Positions 24,603 through 34,438 of a stretch of DNA of 64,000 nucleotides are shown piece by piece (position 1 is the stretch's first letter; each line of letters starts with the position of its first letter). Location: the NCBI GenBank assembly GCA_030685235.1, contig MU839087.1:434001-498000 (forward strand), in the 5' to 3' direction. Origin of the DNA: Copromyces sp. CBS 386.78 (Eukaryota > Ascomycota > Sordariomycetes > Sordariales > Sordariaceae). A model generated the notes under the pieces. It was not told the origin of the DNA and did no database searches. It saw only the letters and a program-made list of their open reading frames with translations. A program made the position numbers and the translations under genes.

Positions 24603-25049
24603 ATTGCTCCTCTTGACGGGGTGGTTGAAGCGGCATCTCTGTGGCGGTGTTTGGCTGGTCTGGTCTCGGTTATGCTTTTCCTTGTCACCTGGGCGAGGAC
24701 CACCATGTTGGACATCCTCGACCAAGGGCCGTGTAGTTCCGGGGGATTTCACGTCACTTTTTAAAGCGGGACACGGTTCAAATACTACACGCATCATAGG
24801 GATTTGCTAGAGCAGCGCACAATGAATGGACAACGGAAAAAGCATGATTCTTGACCAACTTCAAAAGGTCCTTCTTTCTGGGTGATACCAATCGGGGAGT
24901 TCATACGGATTGCTACAAAATGCCTGAGTTCTTGTTTTAGTTTTTGATCACGTCTTGTTTCCCTTGTCTGCTTGAATCGTTGACCCCCCTGATGTGATGG
25001 TGCAGGCCAATTCCTTTGCTGACGTTAGTTTCACTGACACCTGCTCAAT
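24603..25049. other. convergent 3' UTR region
   Basis: About 450 bp between the convergent eL13 and SmgGDS-like genes. Nothing beyond presumed 3' UTRs was seen. Confidence 0.5.
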
Positions 25050-27369
25050 CTAGTTCCCTTTCCTATCATTCTGCAACAACTCCGTTCCTTTCTTCAGGAT
25101 CTCCTCAAACAACCCCACCCTCGGCCCCTTCAGCTCGCTCGAGTGAGCCCTCAGAATCTCCGCAACCAACACCAACCCGTTCTCGCGATCCTTAGCCGTA
25201 GCAGCAGCCGATGGCTTCGTATCTGCCTGTTGAGGGTTGAGGTTCAGCCCTTCCATGATCGACGTCACTTCAGCCGGCTTACCCCCCTTCTCCTCCTCCT
25301 TCTCATCCTGAACCTCCTCAATTCGCCCACTATCACCACTCTCGCCCTCCAACCCAGCAGCAACCTCCTCGCTTCCCGTAACCGCAACCGCCAACTTCTT
25401 GACCGCCTCCGTCCCCTCATTCAACACCCTCAGCACCACACTCGCACCCCCATCCGTTGACCTCGCCAACAATGCCAGCACAAACAGCACCTCCGACCTC
25501 AAAGCAGGGTATTTCCCCTGCGCAAGCAAATGCGTTAAGTGCTTCGCAATCAACGGACCATGCACTTCATAGAATGCTTCCCGAGTCCAATCCTTTTCAT
25601 CCAGAACCTCAACCTTGTCCCCTCCCTCCTGAGGAACAGCCTGTAATGCCCTAACAACACTCATCACCCCCCTGGCCGTCTCAATCTTCGTCGGCTCCAA
25701 ATCCGATCTCCCCCCAAGCGTCATGAGTAAGTGGAAGTAACTCTTCACCTCCTCCTTCTCCGTGTGTTTGAACTCTACAGCCAACGGCTTACACAACCTG
25801 GCCACATTACCGGCACTATTCACCAGCAGTAATCTCGCAAGCGAAACAGCAGCAAACTGCACCTGTGGCTGCACACTCGTCTTGATCCAGGCTCCCGCCA
25901 GCAGGTCCGGGAGGAAAACTTGGCCTAGCTGGCTTTTATTGGCTTGCGGGATAGCCAGGTTCTTGGCGAACGACAGAAGGGCGTGCAAAAGCTGCGGGGT
26001 GGCGGGGACGGATTTCTCGTCAGGGTCGAGCGCTTGCGCCAGGAGGGAAGCCAAGTGGGTGTGCACGTGGATGGTAGAGTCAGCGACGAGCGCGGTGCTG
26101 GCTTCGTCGGAGCGCGACAGGTTCCCCAAGCAGAGACAGGCGGCGGTGCGGAGGTGTTGGTTTGCGAATTTGTCTGACGACAACCAAAGTAAGAACTTCT
26201 TGGATACGGGGCTCGTTGTTAGAGGGTAGAGCTCAGAAAAGGAAGGGTGTGCCGAAAGGTCGGCGAGTAAAGTGACGAAGGTCGTGCAGACGGTTTTGAG
26301 CTGGTCGAGGTCGTCGAGGTCGGCGTCCGGCAAGTTCTCGTACGAGAAGCAGGCGTTGTAGAAGGCTTGTTGGAGGTGCTGGATGTTCGGAGCGGAGGAG
26401 AGGAAGGCCGGTTGGAGGGATTCATAGGTTAGGTAGGCGAGGGCGACGGTGCAGAAGCCGTTGAAGAGCTCGAGGGTGGGAAGGCCATCGGTGGTGCTGC
26501 CGCCGGCGAGGGAGAGGAAGACAGCGGGGGTGGAGGGGTCGGCGAGTTGTGGTTCGGGTTCTTGACAGGGAATTTGTTAGCTACATAATAGACTTATATG
26601 GGACAAGGTATCAGAAATGAATGATATACGTACTTTGGCTAACGAGTAACTCGAAGATGTTGTTGATCAGATTGAGAACTTGGTCGTAATCGCCTCCTGG
26701 CAGAAGGGAGCCTTCTTGCAAGAGAGCTACGAGAGCTTTGCTTAGTCCTGCTTCACAGACCTGAAGTTGTGCCGGCTCTAAATTAGTGTTAGCTAAACAT
26801 CCGTGTTTCCAACTGTTCGGGCGCGTGGTACCATAATCAACAATGACGTTGTATAAAACGGGCAACAACAGGGGAAGAAGGGACCTGTCGTTCAGAAAAC
26901 GGATGACGGTACGAAGAGCACCGGACTCAACCAGCTTGGCTCTGTTCTCATCTGTGGGATGTTTAGCTTTAGCCCATTTGGAACATGATGGCATATAGAA
27001 GAGTCCTTACCGCAGTCGGCACACCCATTTCCAAGAACACGCAAACATTGACGCTTCAAGCTCAGATCCAGCTCTTCTGTTGGTAAGACTTTCAAGACAA
27101 AGTCTAGGATGCCGGATTCTCTGAGAGGATCTCTTAAGCTGGCTGTGATTTGAGCTGTTTAGTAACTATTCATATTCAGAACGGCACTTCCTTTCTCTGT
27201 TTTCTGAAAGGGTTTGATATGTTCACCGAAATAAAAGGAGAAACTCACGATCTCTGACACCATCACCGATTCTTTCCAGAAGATTGGCCAATGCGTCGAG
27301 CGGTTGATCTCCGCCATTCCAAGCAGCTTCGAGCTGGCTCAACAAGTTCTTGTCGAGTGTGAAAGCCAT
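25050..27369 (-). CDS. armadillo-repeat SmgGDS-like (RAP1GDS1-type) GTPase-binding protein
   Basis: Five exons encode roughly 680 aa. Exon 1 is 27249-27369 (MAFTLDKNLLSQLEAAW). Further introns lie near 27142-27248, 26950-27010, 26780-26835 and 26561-26633, and the last exon is 25050-26560. Helical armadillo-type repeats are recognisable throughout: RQCLRVLGNGCADC, SGALRTVIRFLNDRSLLPLL, RTAACLCLGNLSRSDEAS and AAVSLARLLLVNSAGNVARL. The order and repeat style fit SmgGDS, which binds Rho/Rap-family GTPases and helps their prenylation and exchange. An acidic insert and Lys-rich C-terminus follow. The intron 1 acceptor is ambiguous (27155 or 27143), both in frame. The promoter is interrupted: a dead transposon starts 167 bp upstream of the ATG. 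Confidence 0.82.
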
Positions 27370-27532
27370 TCTGTCCGTTTAGTTCCGTCAGGGTATATGT
27401 GAGTGATGGGAAAATGGTTATGAACCAGCGGTCATGTTTGGGAGAGACAAAGGAGTGGACGTTGAGGAGAGCTCCAAACAATGAGGTGAGTGGGGCTCCA
27501 AAGTGGGGAGGTCAACAAGGTACATGCACCTG

Positions 27533-27535
27533 TTA
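27533..27535. repeat. target-site duplication TTA (left)
   Basis: TTA flanks the left end of the Harbinger element and is repeated at 31682-31684. Three-base TWA duplications are diagnostic of PIF/Harbinger insertion. Removing the element restores CACCTG-TTA-CTGGGG. Confidence 0.85.
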
Positions 27536-27572
27536 GGGTGTGTTCGGCGCACGCGGAAATGGCCTTCTGAAA
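27536..27572 (+). repeat. left terminal inverted repeat, 37 bp
   Basis: Perfect inverted match to 31645-31681. It begins with GGGTGTG, as many PIF/Harbinger ends begin with GGG/GGC. Short TTCTGAAA/TTTCAGAA motifs recur just inside both ends and may be transposase-binding sites. Confidence 0.92.
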
Positions 27573-28219
27573 GGTTCAGAAACCCGATTTCAGAAGCCTG
27601 TTCGAGTGCCCTGGAACTGTTTTTGCCTGGAAATCCCAGCAAATCTAGTTTCTAAAATTTCTGGTCTCCACATTAGCTATCTGACCAATCAGATAATTGT
27701 ATTCTTTATAAAATTTAGAAGAGGTATTTTAGCACTTTAGAACTATTGAAATTTCTCTTCTAAAATAATTTTTATCGTTTTTGAAACTACGTAACGACTT
27801 CTTTCGTAACTGCACCTTATACTAATACTATTGCAATACCTTTAATCCAAACTACTATAATATTCGTACTACGCTGCAAACGTCGTAAAACATATATAAA
27901 AGTACTATAAACCGTTATTATCATTATAGCGATAGCTTCAATATTATAAAACCCCACTATCCCTATAAATCTATATAGATTACGAAGGATATATATAATT
28001 AAAGAATTCCTATATAGGTATTATAATCGGTTTAAAAACTTAATCCGGATGGGGCCCCAGATTTTCTATACCCTAGTGTAATAATTAATAAACTATACCT
28101 CATTATCTAATATACGAAATATATCTATATACGAAAAGGTATTAATATTTATATTCGTAATTAGTTAAGGTATAACTTTCAAACTCGCCGGCTTTTTAAT
28201 AGGTTACAACGTTAATACT

Positions 28220-28905
28220 ATATATAGGTTAATTAAAAACGGAACAAGATATAATAAAATACTTTATTTATTTATACTAAATAAAGCGTTCTATAAAGTC
28301 TTAAATACATATTTTATTCTAGTTACTTATAAGATTCGTCTTCTTAAACTTATAACTTCCCCTACTATTGCAATAGATCCGAAGGTATATAATACTTTTA
28401 AAAAGGTATTAGGAGTTTTCGATAGTTTATACTTCCTAATTAAAATCGGTATAAATAACTAGAAGCTATAGTGTAATAAAAAGGGAGGTTTATTAATTAA
28501 TATACTAATTACCTATACCCTTGAAAGTATATTAACCTTTGTAATACCTAATTAAGAGGGTTTAACTAATAATATAAAGGTCTTAAATAATGCCTTCAAT
28601 CGAAGATTCAAAATCCTATTTAAGTGGTTTTATTTAGCCGATATTAGGTATGGGTGTAGTAATTGACTGCTTATACTATATTAAGGTATTTGGTATTATT
28701 TAAAGGAAATTAAGAAGGTAAGCTTTAGACCCGTTAACTTAAAAGAATTATATAATCTTCGTTATAATTAGAAATATATTATCGTCGAAAAAATCATTAG
28801 CTAGTTAAAAGGGACCTTTAGAATCTATCGTATAATTCCCAACCTTAGTATCAAAATATAGAATAAGGTTATTTTGGCGATGGCGGGGGTATTAAATTAA
28901 TTATT
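28220..28905 (+). pseudogene. degraded PIF/Harbinger DDE transposase
   Basis: One reading frame can be followed without frameshift through the whole block although it contains about ten stop codons. It preserves the conserved landmarks of the DDE_Tnp_4/HARBI1-like nuclease. The first catalytic Asp codon is at 28421 (in LGVFDS), the block KGGL...TFVIPN*EG follows at 28481-28563, and the second Asp is at 28640 (YLADIRYG). WYYLKE is at 28691, ELYNLRY at 28745 and the catalytic Glu at 28787 (IVEKII). The Asp-Glu spacing is 48 residues, as known for PIF-type enzymes. Most differences from the family look like single C-to-T or G-to-A transitions, for example Trp codons turned into stops. The gene is dead. 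Its 5' part upstream of 28220 is too mutated for me to place a start. Confidence 0.85.
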
Positions 28906-29401
28906 TTAATATAACAATCTCTTTAATATATTTAGAATAATCGTTAATAAAATAGAGGTATTTACGTTTAATAATATAGTCGCTCGCGAAAAGAGTTTAA
29001 TAATAGGAAATATTAGTACGTAGTTTAAAGAAAGCGTAGCCAATAATAACTTTACTAAAATTGAATTCAATAGTAGCGTATCTAGTTATATAGCCCAATA
29101 TTGCGATCGTATTATTAAAAAGATGTAGAAAGGTTACTATAGTAAATTCAAAAAGAGGGGAGAATTATAGAGGGTTAAATCTAATTAAAAAGGTTTAAAT
29201 TAAATTAAGGGAGGAGGGGGGAGGAAAGGAGGGGTATTTAATAAACCTAAAATTATCTAGCAAATAATATAATCTAAGTACTAATATTTAAAATCGAGTA
29301 AATCTAATAAAATAATAAGATCGTATTTATCTTTACACTCTAATATAGAGTATATAATATCGAATATAAATACTAGAAATTTAATACCCTTTATTAAAAT
29401 A

Positions 29402-29406
29402 CTTAG
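29402..29406. repeat. solo LTR target-site duplication CTTAG (left)
   Basis: CTTAG stands immediately before the LTR and again at 29760-29764. A 5-bp duplication is what LTR-retrotransposon integrases make. Confidence 0.85.
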
Positions 29407-29759
29407 TGTTACGGTATAGGCACAGTCCGACCATGCCGCCATGCGGACCTTTCTGGAAGGATATCGTTTGCGAACCTGACCGCTTCACCGTTTACGGTTC
29501 AGACCGCTGCACCATTGAAGGTGTTGTTGCGAACGATGGAAGAACGCAGGTACAAAGGAGGTCTTGGTTTGCCTGCAGGTGAAGGGATTGGAGGAGAGTG
29601 ACTGGCAAGGGGATCCCAGGGTCGCTTGTGTGACTAGGGTATTTAAGTCTAGGTTCAACCGCATGTATCTAGTTCTCTCTCTTTTCCTCTTCACCTAAAA
29701 TCTTCTGTCATCGATGGAATCTTAGCTTTGCCTTCGACTTCCCCATCCGTGCCCTTGCA
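29407..29759. mobile_element. solo LTR of an LTR retrotransposon, 353 bp, not RIPed
   Basis: The segment starts TGTTACGG, ends CCCTTGCA (TG...CA ends) and is bracketed by CTTAG direct duplications. GC content is normal and contrasts sharply with the TA-rich DNA on either side. It contains a TATTTAAG box near 29638-29645 that could be an LTR promoter element. No internal retrotransposon sequence is present, so it is a solo LTR left by LTR-LTR recombination. The family cannot be named without a search. It inserted into the Harbinger element and probably escaped RIP because it is shorter than the duplication length RIP detects, or because it arrived later. Confidence 0.82.
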
Positions 29760-29764
29760 CTTAG
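29760..29764. repeat. solo LTR target-site duplication CTTAG (right)
   Basis: Second copy of the 5-bp duplication, directly after the CA end of the LTR. Confidence 0.85.
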
Positions 29765-30139
29765 AAATATATTTGATATATTAAATTACATTAGCGCTAT
29801 CTTAGCATTCTACTATCCCTACTAACTAGAATTTTAATACTAATTCTAATACTTATATTTATTATAAAAATATATTAAATTTAATAAAAATTAAATATAT
29901 TGATTCAGTTTAATTTAGCGATTAAAATAGTATAATTTTTATATATATATAATTTTTTTTTGTAGTTATATATTATTATAATAAAAGCACATTTAAAAAA
30001 TAAAATATGAAAATCTAGGGTTAACCTATTTCCCGCCTATAAATCCCCCGCCCATTCTATATAAACTGTACTATTAATAACGCTATATACCCTATAATTA
30101 ATATTACTACAAATTAAGGTCGATAGGCAAATTTAACGA

Positions 30140-31080
30140 AGGTTTAACTCCTACTCTATACCTCTCCCTATTTCTCCCTTCCCTATCTTTACCCTCGCTA
30201 ACGACCCTCTTTTAAACCTTTTCGAAATAAATTTTCCGCCTTTTATAGGATATTCTCACGAAAATATTTACCTTTACTTTAAAAGCCTCCTATTTAATAA
30301 AAACGAATTTAATAATATCGTCGTCAACCTTATCCTTCTAATCGCGCTCAAAAATATCGAACGCCTTATTTAGCCACTCGTTAATAGCTGCCCTCTTCTC
30401 TTTGATTATAACCCTCTCAACGTAGTTATTATCCTCCTTTATTAACGCGTTAATTAAATTCTTCAAACTCTCTACAATCGCCTCGCTATTATTCTTATAC
30501 TTCCTCTTTTTAGGATTTTAACCATTAATAGCCGACCGCTTCAAGTTCCTATTACGTATATAAGCTAGGACCGGTACTTTATTGTTATTTTCGTTAATTA
30601 ATAGATTTAAAGGCGCTAGGGGTTCTATATACTATATTTCCTTCGCCAATAATAATTGGCTTAAAGTTATTGCGTATTTGCTAATAGCTCTTTAATCTTT
30701 AGTAAAAGCTACCTTTATAAATTTATAGTACGGGAAACCCTATTTACGAAATTAAACGACTTCTTTATAGGCCTATTAAATTTAAGTTAATTTATTTATA
30801 TTAAATATATTATATACTAATATAGTATATTAACTTCTATCAAGTAATCCTAAACGTTATTATTAATAGTTAGTATATTAATATTAATATTAAACCCGAA
30901 TTTAAATATAGAGTAGCCCTTAAGAATTAATTAAGTACGCTATTTACGTTTGAAATAATTGATTTTATTACGGATTTACTAGTTATTTAGCGTAATATTA
31001 AATTTATTACGTATATTATTAATAAATTTAATATAAACCTATTCTTTATAACCGTTCTAGTTAGTTAAACCGGCCTGTAT
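30140..31080 (-). pseudogene. degraded Myb/SANT-like protein of the Harbinger element
   Basis: On the - strand a frame with many stops keeps the skeleton of a Myb/SANT-like DNA-binding domain. A TAG in place of Trp lies at 31057-31059, then YKE, VYIKFINNVRNKF and INYFKRK (about 30920-31050). FGFN follows at about 30900 and NNV*DYL at about 30845, where the stop again sits at a Trp position. Further down, after one frame change, AYKEVV*FRK*GFPYY (about 30730-30780) continues the pattern seen in such proteins, followed by charged helical sequence. Harbinger elements typically need a Myb-like partner for DNA binding of the transposase, so the content fits. It is too degraded to define ends or introns. 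Confidence 0.6.
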
Positions 31081-31644
31081 AGCCTTCCCGAGCTCTATTA
31101 AGAAGTAAATTTCTTATATTGTAGTCTATACTTAATTCTTCTTCTTCGTTGCCGACGTCGTTGAAATTTTTATAGCCTTACTTTTCCCTTTATAATTAAT
31201 AGATTAGGTAGATTAGAATTAATTGGGCTAGGTAGAAGTTAATTAATTAAATTAAGAATCTAACGTTATTAATATAATTTAAAAATCCAAGGATTGGGAC
31301 TCGCTTCCTATCGACGATTGGGCTTAGTTATTAGCCATTTGGGTATAAAAAGAAGGGTTGAAAATTCGTATAACGATAAGAGACGAAAAATAAGAATAGT
31401 ATAGATAATTAAGGAGGGTACAAGCAATATATAATAGTAAGGTATAACCTTTTATTTATATTAATGATAATTATTACGAAATTTGCCAGGAAAGGTTTCA
31501 TTTCTATAGCTTTCTAGAAATCGGGCTAGCCGAATAGTCTTCTGAAATCCGGTTTCTAAACCGAATTCAGCGACCCACATTTGTCGGAATTTGCCGCCAA
31601 AATCCGGTTTATGAGGGCCAGTGCATTCCCTCCTGAAAACTTAA

Positions 31645-31681
31645 TTTCAGAAGGCCATTTCCGCGTGCGCCGAACACACCC
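31645..31681 (-). repeat. right terminal inverted repeat, 37 bp
   Basis: Perfect inverted copy of 27536-27572. The mutual identity within a heavily RIPed element shows that these outer ends escaped mutation. Confidence 0.92.
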
Positions 31682-31684
31682 TTA
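31682..31684. repeat. target-site duplication TTA (right)
   Basis: Right copy of the 3-bp duplication made by the Harbinger insertion. Confidence 0.85.
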
Positions 31685-32392
31685 CTGGGGTGAGGTATCA
31701 AACCGATGGCCTCGAATACCGCCGTAGTTTAAATATGACCTCCTCTGACCGGTGTCGTAGCTTTGCTCTTCTCTTCGAGTAGCTTTCTTGCTTTCTCTTC
31801 TCGGATATTTGCTTGACATGCGATGGAAAAAATAGGCTGCAGCTTCAAATTTTGTTGTGATATTGGGCAGTGACACAGCTTTCAAGTCTCGCGCTAACAC
31901 TGGGACGAGTTGATGCCCCCTTGTGGGCATATGGTTGAAGTGTTCGTTTTACAAGGCCGTGAACGCAGGTCTGACTGAGTATGGCAACTACAATGAAATG
32001 GCACAGCGATTTAACCCGTTTGAACCGTGAGATAGCCCGAAACATCATGGTGAACAACAGATGGCTCGTGCGCCCTCCCATACTCAGGGGTAATCGTCGC
32101 AACAGCGCAAGAACAAACAACAAAGATGGTATACAACAAAAAAGACACCCGTATATGCTACATGCCACATTATACACTTTACCGGTACACAGCAGTAGCC
32201 ACTGCGACCGAGTAGGGAGACGGCCACACGCCCATCTTTTGGGCGCATAGATAGTATACACATGGCCGGCGCCGCATTCGACCCCGGCCAGGATCATCAG
32301 TAAACCATCGCCATAGGAAGCGTCCCACGTCCACACCGCACACGTCTGCTGCTGCGCTCATTTTACAACCAACAACAGAAATCCACCACTCC
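31685..32392. other. intergenic and mL50 3' UTR
   Basis: About 700 bp of normal-GC single-copy DNA between the transposon and the mL50 stop codon. No gene was seen. Confidence 0.5.
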
Positions 32393-33801
32393 TTACTGCT
32401 TGCTACCAAGCCACTTGAGCTCGACATACTTGCCGACGTTACCCGTACCGAGAACAGGGAGCTCACGCTTCTGGAGCTCCTTCTGGATGACCTTCCAGCG
32501 ACCAACCATCTTCTCCTTGTCCACAGGTGTGACTCTCCTGGGGTAGACCTTGACGTTGGGGAGCTCGGGCAAGATGCTGTTCTGCTCAATCTGCTCGGCA
32601 AGCTTCTTGGGCTTAGGAGGGGTGACGAGGGCATCCATAAAGTTGGCAACAGTCTGGATGCTGGTGAGCTTGCCGTCGGAGAGGAGGTGACCGGTCATTT
32701 TCTGGATGCGCTTGGCGGCCTGTTGGGTTGAAAGGTTCTGTTAGCTATCTCGTCATAGGCAAGGAGATTCGGAGCTGGACGTACATAGAACTTGACGATA
32801 GGGTCCCGGATGGTAGCCTCCTTCCAGTCGTTGTTCCAGGACTTGCGGAGCTCAATGGCCTCCTCGACCTTCAACTTGACCCGCGAACCCTCCTCGCTCC
32901 CGAAACGATAGCCGAGCTTCTTGCCCTCCTGGAGCAACTGGTTGGCCTGCTCGTGCTCGCCGACTCTACGTAGCCTGCCCACCTCCTCCGTCCACTCGCG
33001 TGTATAGTCGGCCTTTTCCGCCGCGTTCCGCATGAGAATCCAGATCTTCTGCAAGTCGCTGTCGTTCTTGAGCGCCAGCTCACCATCCTCCCCACGGCAC
33101 ATCTCCACGGACACAGTCCTCTGCCAGTGATCGCCGTTGCCGATAATCGCCGCGATATCCGCGGGGTTCTTGGGGTTGGCGCCGAACTTCTTCAGAGCCA
33201 GACCCTCGACGAGCGCCCTCCTCAGAATGACCTTCAACAGCCTGGGGTCTGTGATCTTCTCTTGCGCGGCAAAGCCCTGGTATTCGAACTGCTTCCCGCC
33301 ATCCCTGAAATTCTCCGGCTTGTTCCACCAGTCAGAAATACCACCAATCTCTTGCAGCCCCGCGCCAGACGCGGCAGGCTCATAGTTGGGGTCTCTGATC
33401 TTCTCTGGGGCGCTGGCCCTCGTGGGTTCCCCTGGAAGGACAAGGTTGATCTTCCTCTGGGTTTCGACGAATCCTCCTCTTCTCTTCTTCTTCTGTTGTT
33501 CAAGGGTCAAGGCGGGCTCGGTCGCGATTTGGGCGGCGGCGGCGGCGGCGGCTACCGGGGCGTCGGGAGTGGTCTCGGAAACAGTAGAGGCGCATCGGCG
33601 TTGTGTCTGGAGGGTGTTTTGCCAGACGCGGTTACGGGTGGCGGAGATTTGTGTCGAGAAGTTGCATGACTGGCAGGCGGAAGAGGAGTCGGCAGCTTGG
33701 GCCCTCAGGGTGCGGAAGGGGACAGCCGATGTGGAAGCGACAGGCGACGAAGAGCTGCACAGGGCAGAGGCCGTGGACGGTATCCTCGGAATGCGGCGCA
33801 T
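32393..33801 (-). CDS. mitochondrial large-subunit ribosomal protein mL50
   Basis: Exons are 32785-33801 and 32393-32719 (GTACGT donor, CTAAC branch, AACAG acceptor), giving 447 aa. The open frame extends upstream of 33801 without a convincing start. The ATG at 33801 gives MRRIPRIPSTASALCSSSSP, an Arg/Ser/Ala-rich leader free of acids, as expected for mitochondrial import. A Gln/Ala-rich linker follows, then a conserved body (DPRLLKVILRRALVEGLALK, LRKSWNNDWKEATIRDP), and exon 2 holds YPRRVTPVDKEKMVGRWKVI near the C-terminus. This matches the fungal mL50 family (yeast Mrpl13) as I know it. It would be part of the mitochondrial 54S ribosomal subunit. It is divergent from the Cox14-like gene, sharing about 640 bp of promoter with another mitochondrial gene. 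Confidence 0.75.
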
Positions 33802-34438
33802 GGTTGGCGTGTTGAGGTTGCAACTTGCGACGACGGCAAGGTGCAATTGGGCCTGTATGGGTTGTCCGGGGGGTGGTGACCGGGTTGGCGGTTGCGTTCG
33901 CGGGTGCGGACGGGGCGACAATAATCGGGCAACGAGCGGGCGACTCGAAGCGCGATGGAGTCTTGCCGGTCAAAAAAATCGAGCCCCGTTCTGCCCGTCC
34001 ATCGGTCCAGTTGCCGGCCCAGACACACCGCGGTCGGCCAGCCGGGGGCGGGTGCTTGGCACTGTGGCAGCCACTGAACAGTCTCCAATTGCCCGCAGAG
34101 TGCTCCCCTCCAGCTGTTGACGGTCCAAGCTTCGACCCCGCGATTGATGGTCAGCCACATATCTCTGGTGGCTGAGTGGGAAGGTAGCGGCCGGATAGCT
34201 CGTAGCGCAAGCTTTCGGCCAAAAAATCTCGTGAATTGGATGATCTGATGGGCTCCCGGCAACATCTCCAAGCTCCATACCTCCCTCCCTCGACTACGTA
34301 AAAAAAAGCGTCAGAGCTCCCCCGAGAGCCCCATTCTGTCCTTCAGTCCCGTCCAGACCCGACTATACTCGACCTCGACGCCGATTCCCTACTTCCCGAA
34401 ACCGGACATCCTATAAACACAGCTTCAAACTCGATCCA
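33802..34438. other. divergent promoter between two mitochondrial genes
   Basis: About 640 bp between the head-to-head mL50 and Cox14-like genes. Open frames here are overlapping shadows. A shared bidirectional promoter would fit two nuclear-encoded mitochondrial proteins, but no defined motif was recognised. Confidence 0.4.

Larger units (their letters stand above)
27536..31681. mobile_element. PIF/Harbinger DNA transposon, RIP-inactivated, 4146 bp
   Basis: The ends are perfect 37-bp terminal inverted repeats (27536-27572 and 31645-31681) starting GGGTGTGTTCGGCGCACGCG and flanked by TTA on both sides. The interior is extremely AT-rich, dominated by TA dinucleotides, and has stop codons in every frame, the signature of RIP (CpA to TpA on both strands). 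It carries a degraded Harbinger transposase on the + strand and a degraded Myb/SANT-like track on the - strand, facing each other. A solo LTR is nested at 29407-29759; without it and one copy of its duplication the element is about 3.8 kb. The outermost ~130-200 bp on each side keep normal GC. No intact gene remains, so the copy cannot move by itself. Confidence 0.9.

Noticed and set aside
29485..29694. 69-codon frame inside the solo LTR
   Set aside because: It lies wholly within a repeat with LTR ends and duplications and has no coding signature.
27536..31681. AT-rich block as a centromere or mitochondrial insertion
   Set aside because: Defined inverted repeats, a 3-bp duplication and transposase landmarks explain it fully as a RIPed DNA transposon.
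33127..34120. Open frames of 180 and 244 codons on the + strand
   Set aside because: They are antisense shadows of the GC-rich mL50 coding exon and its promoter.
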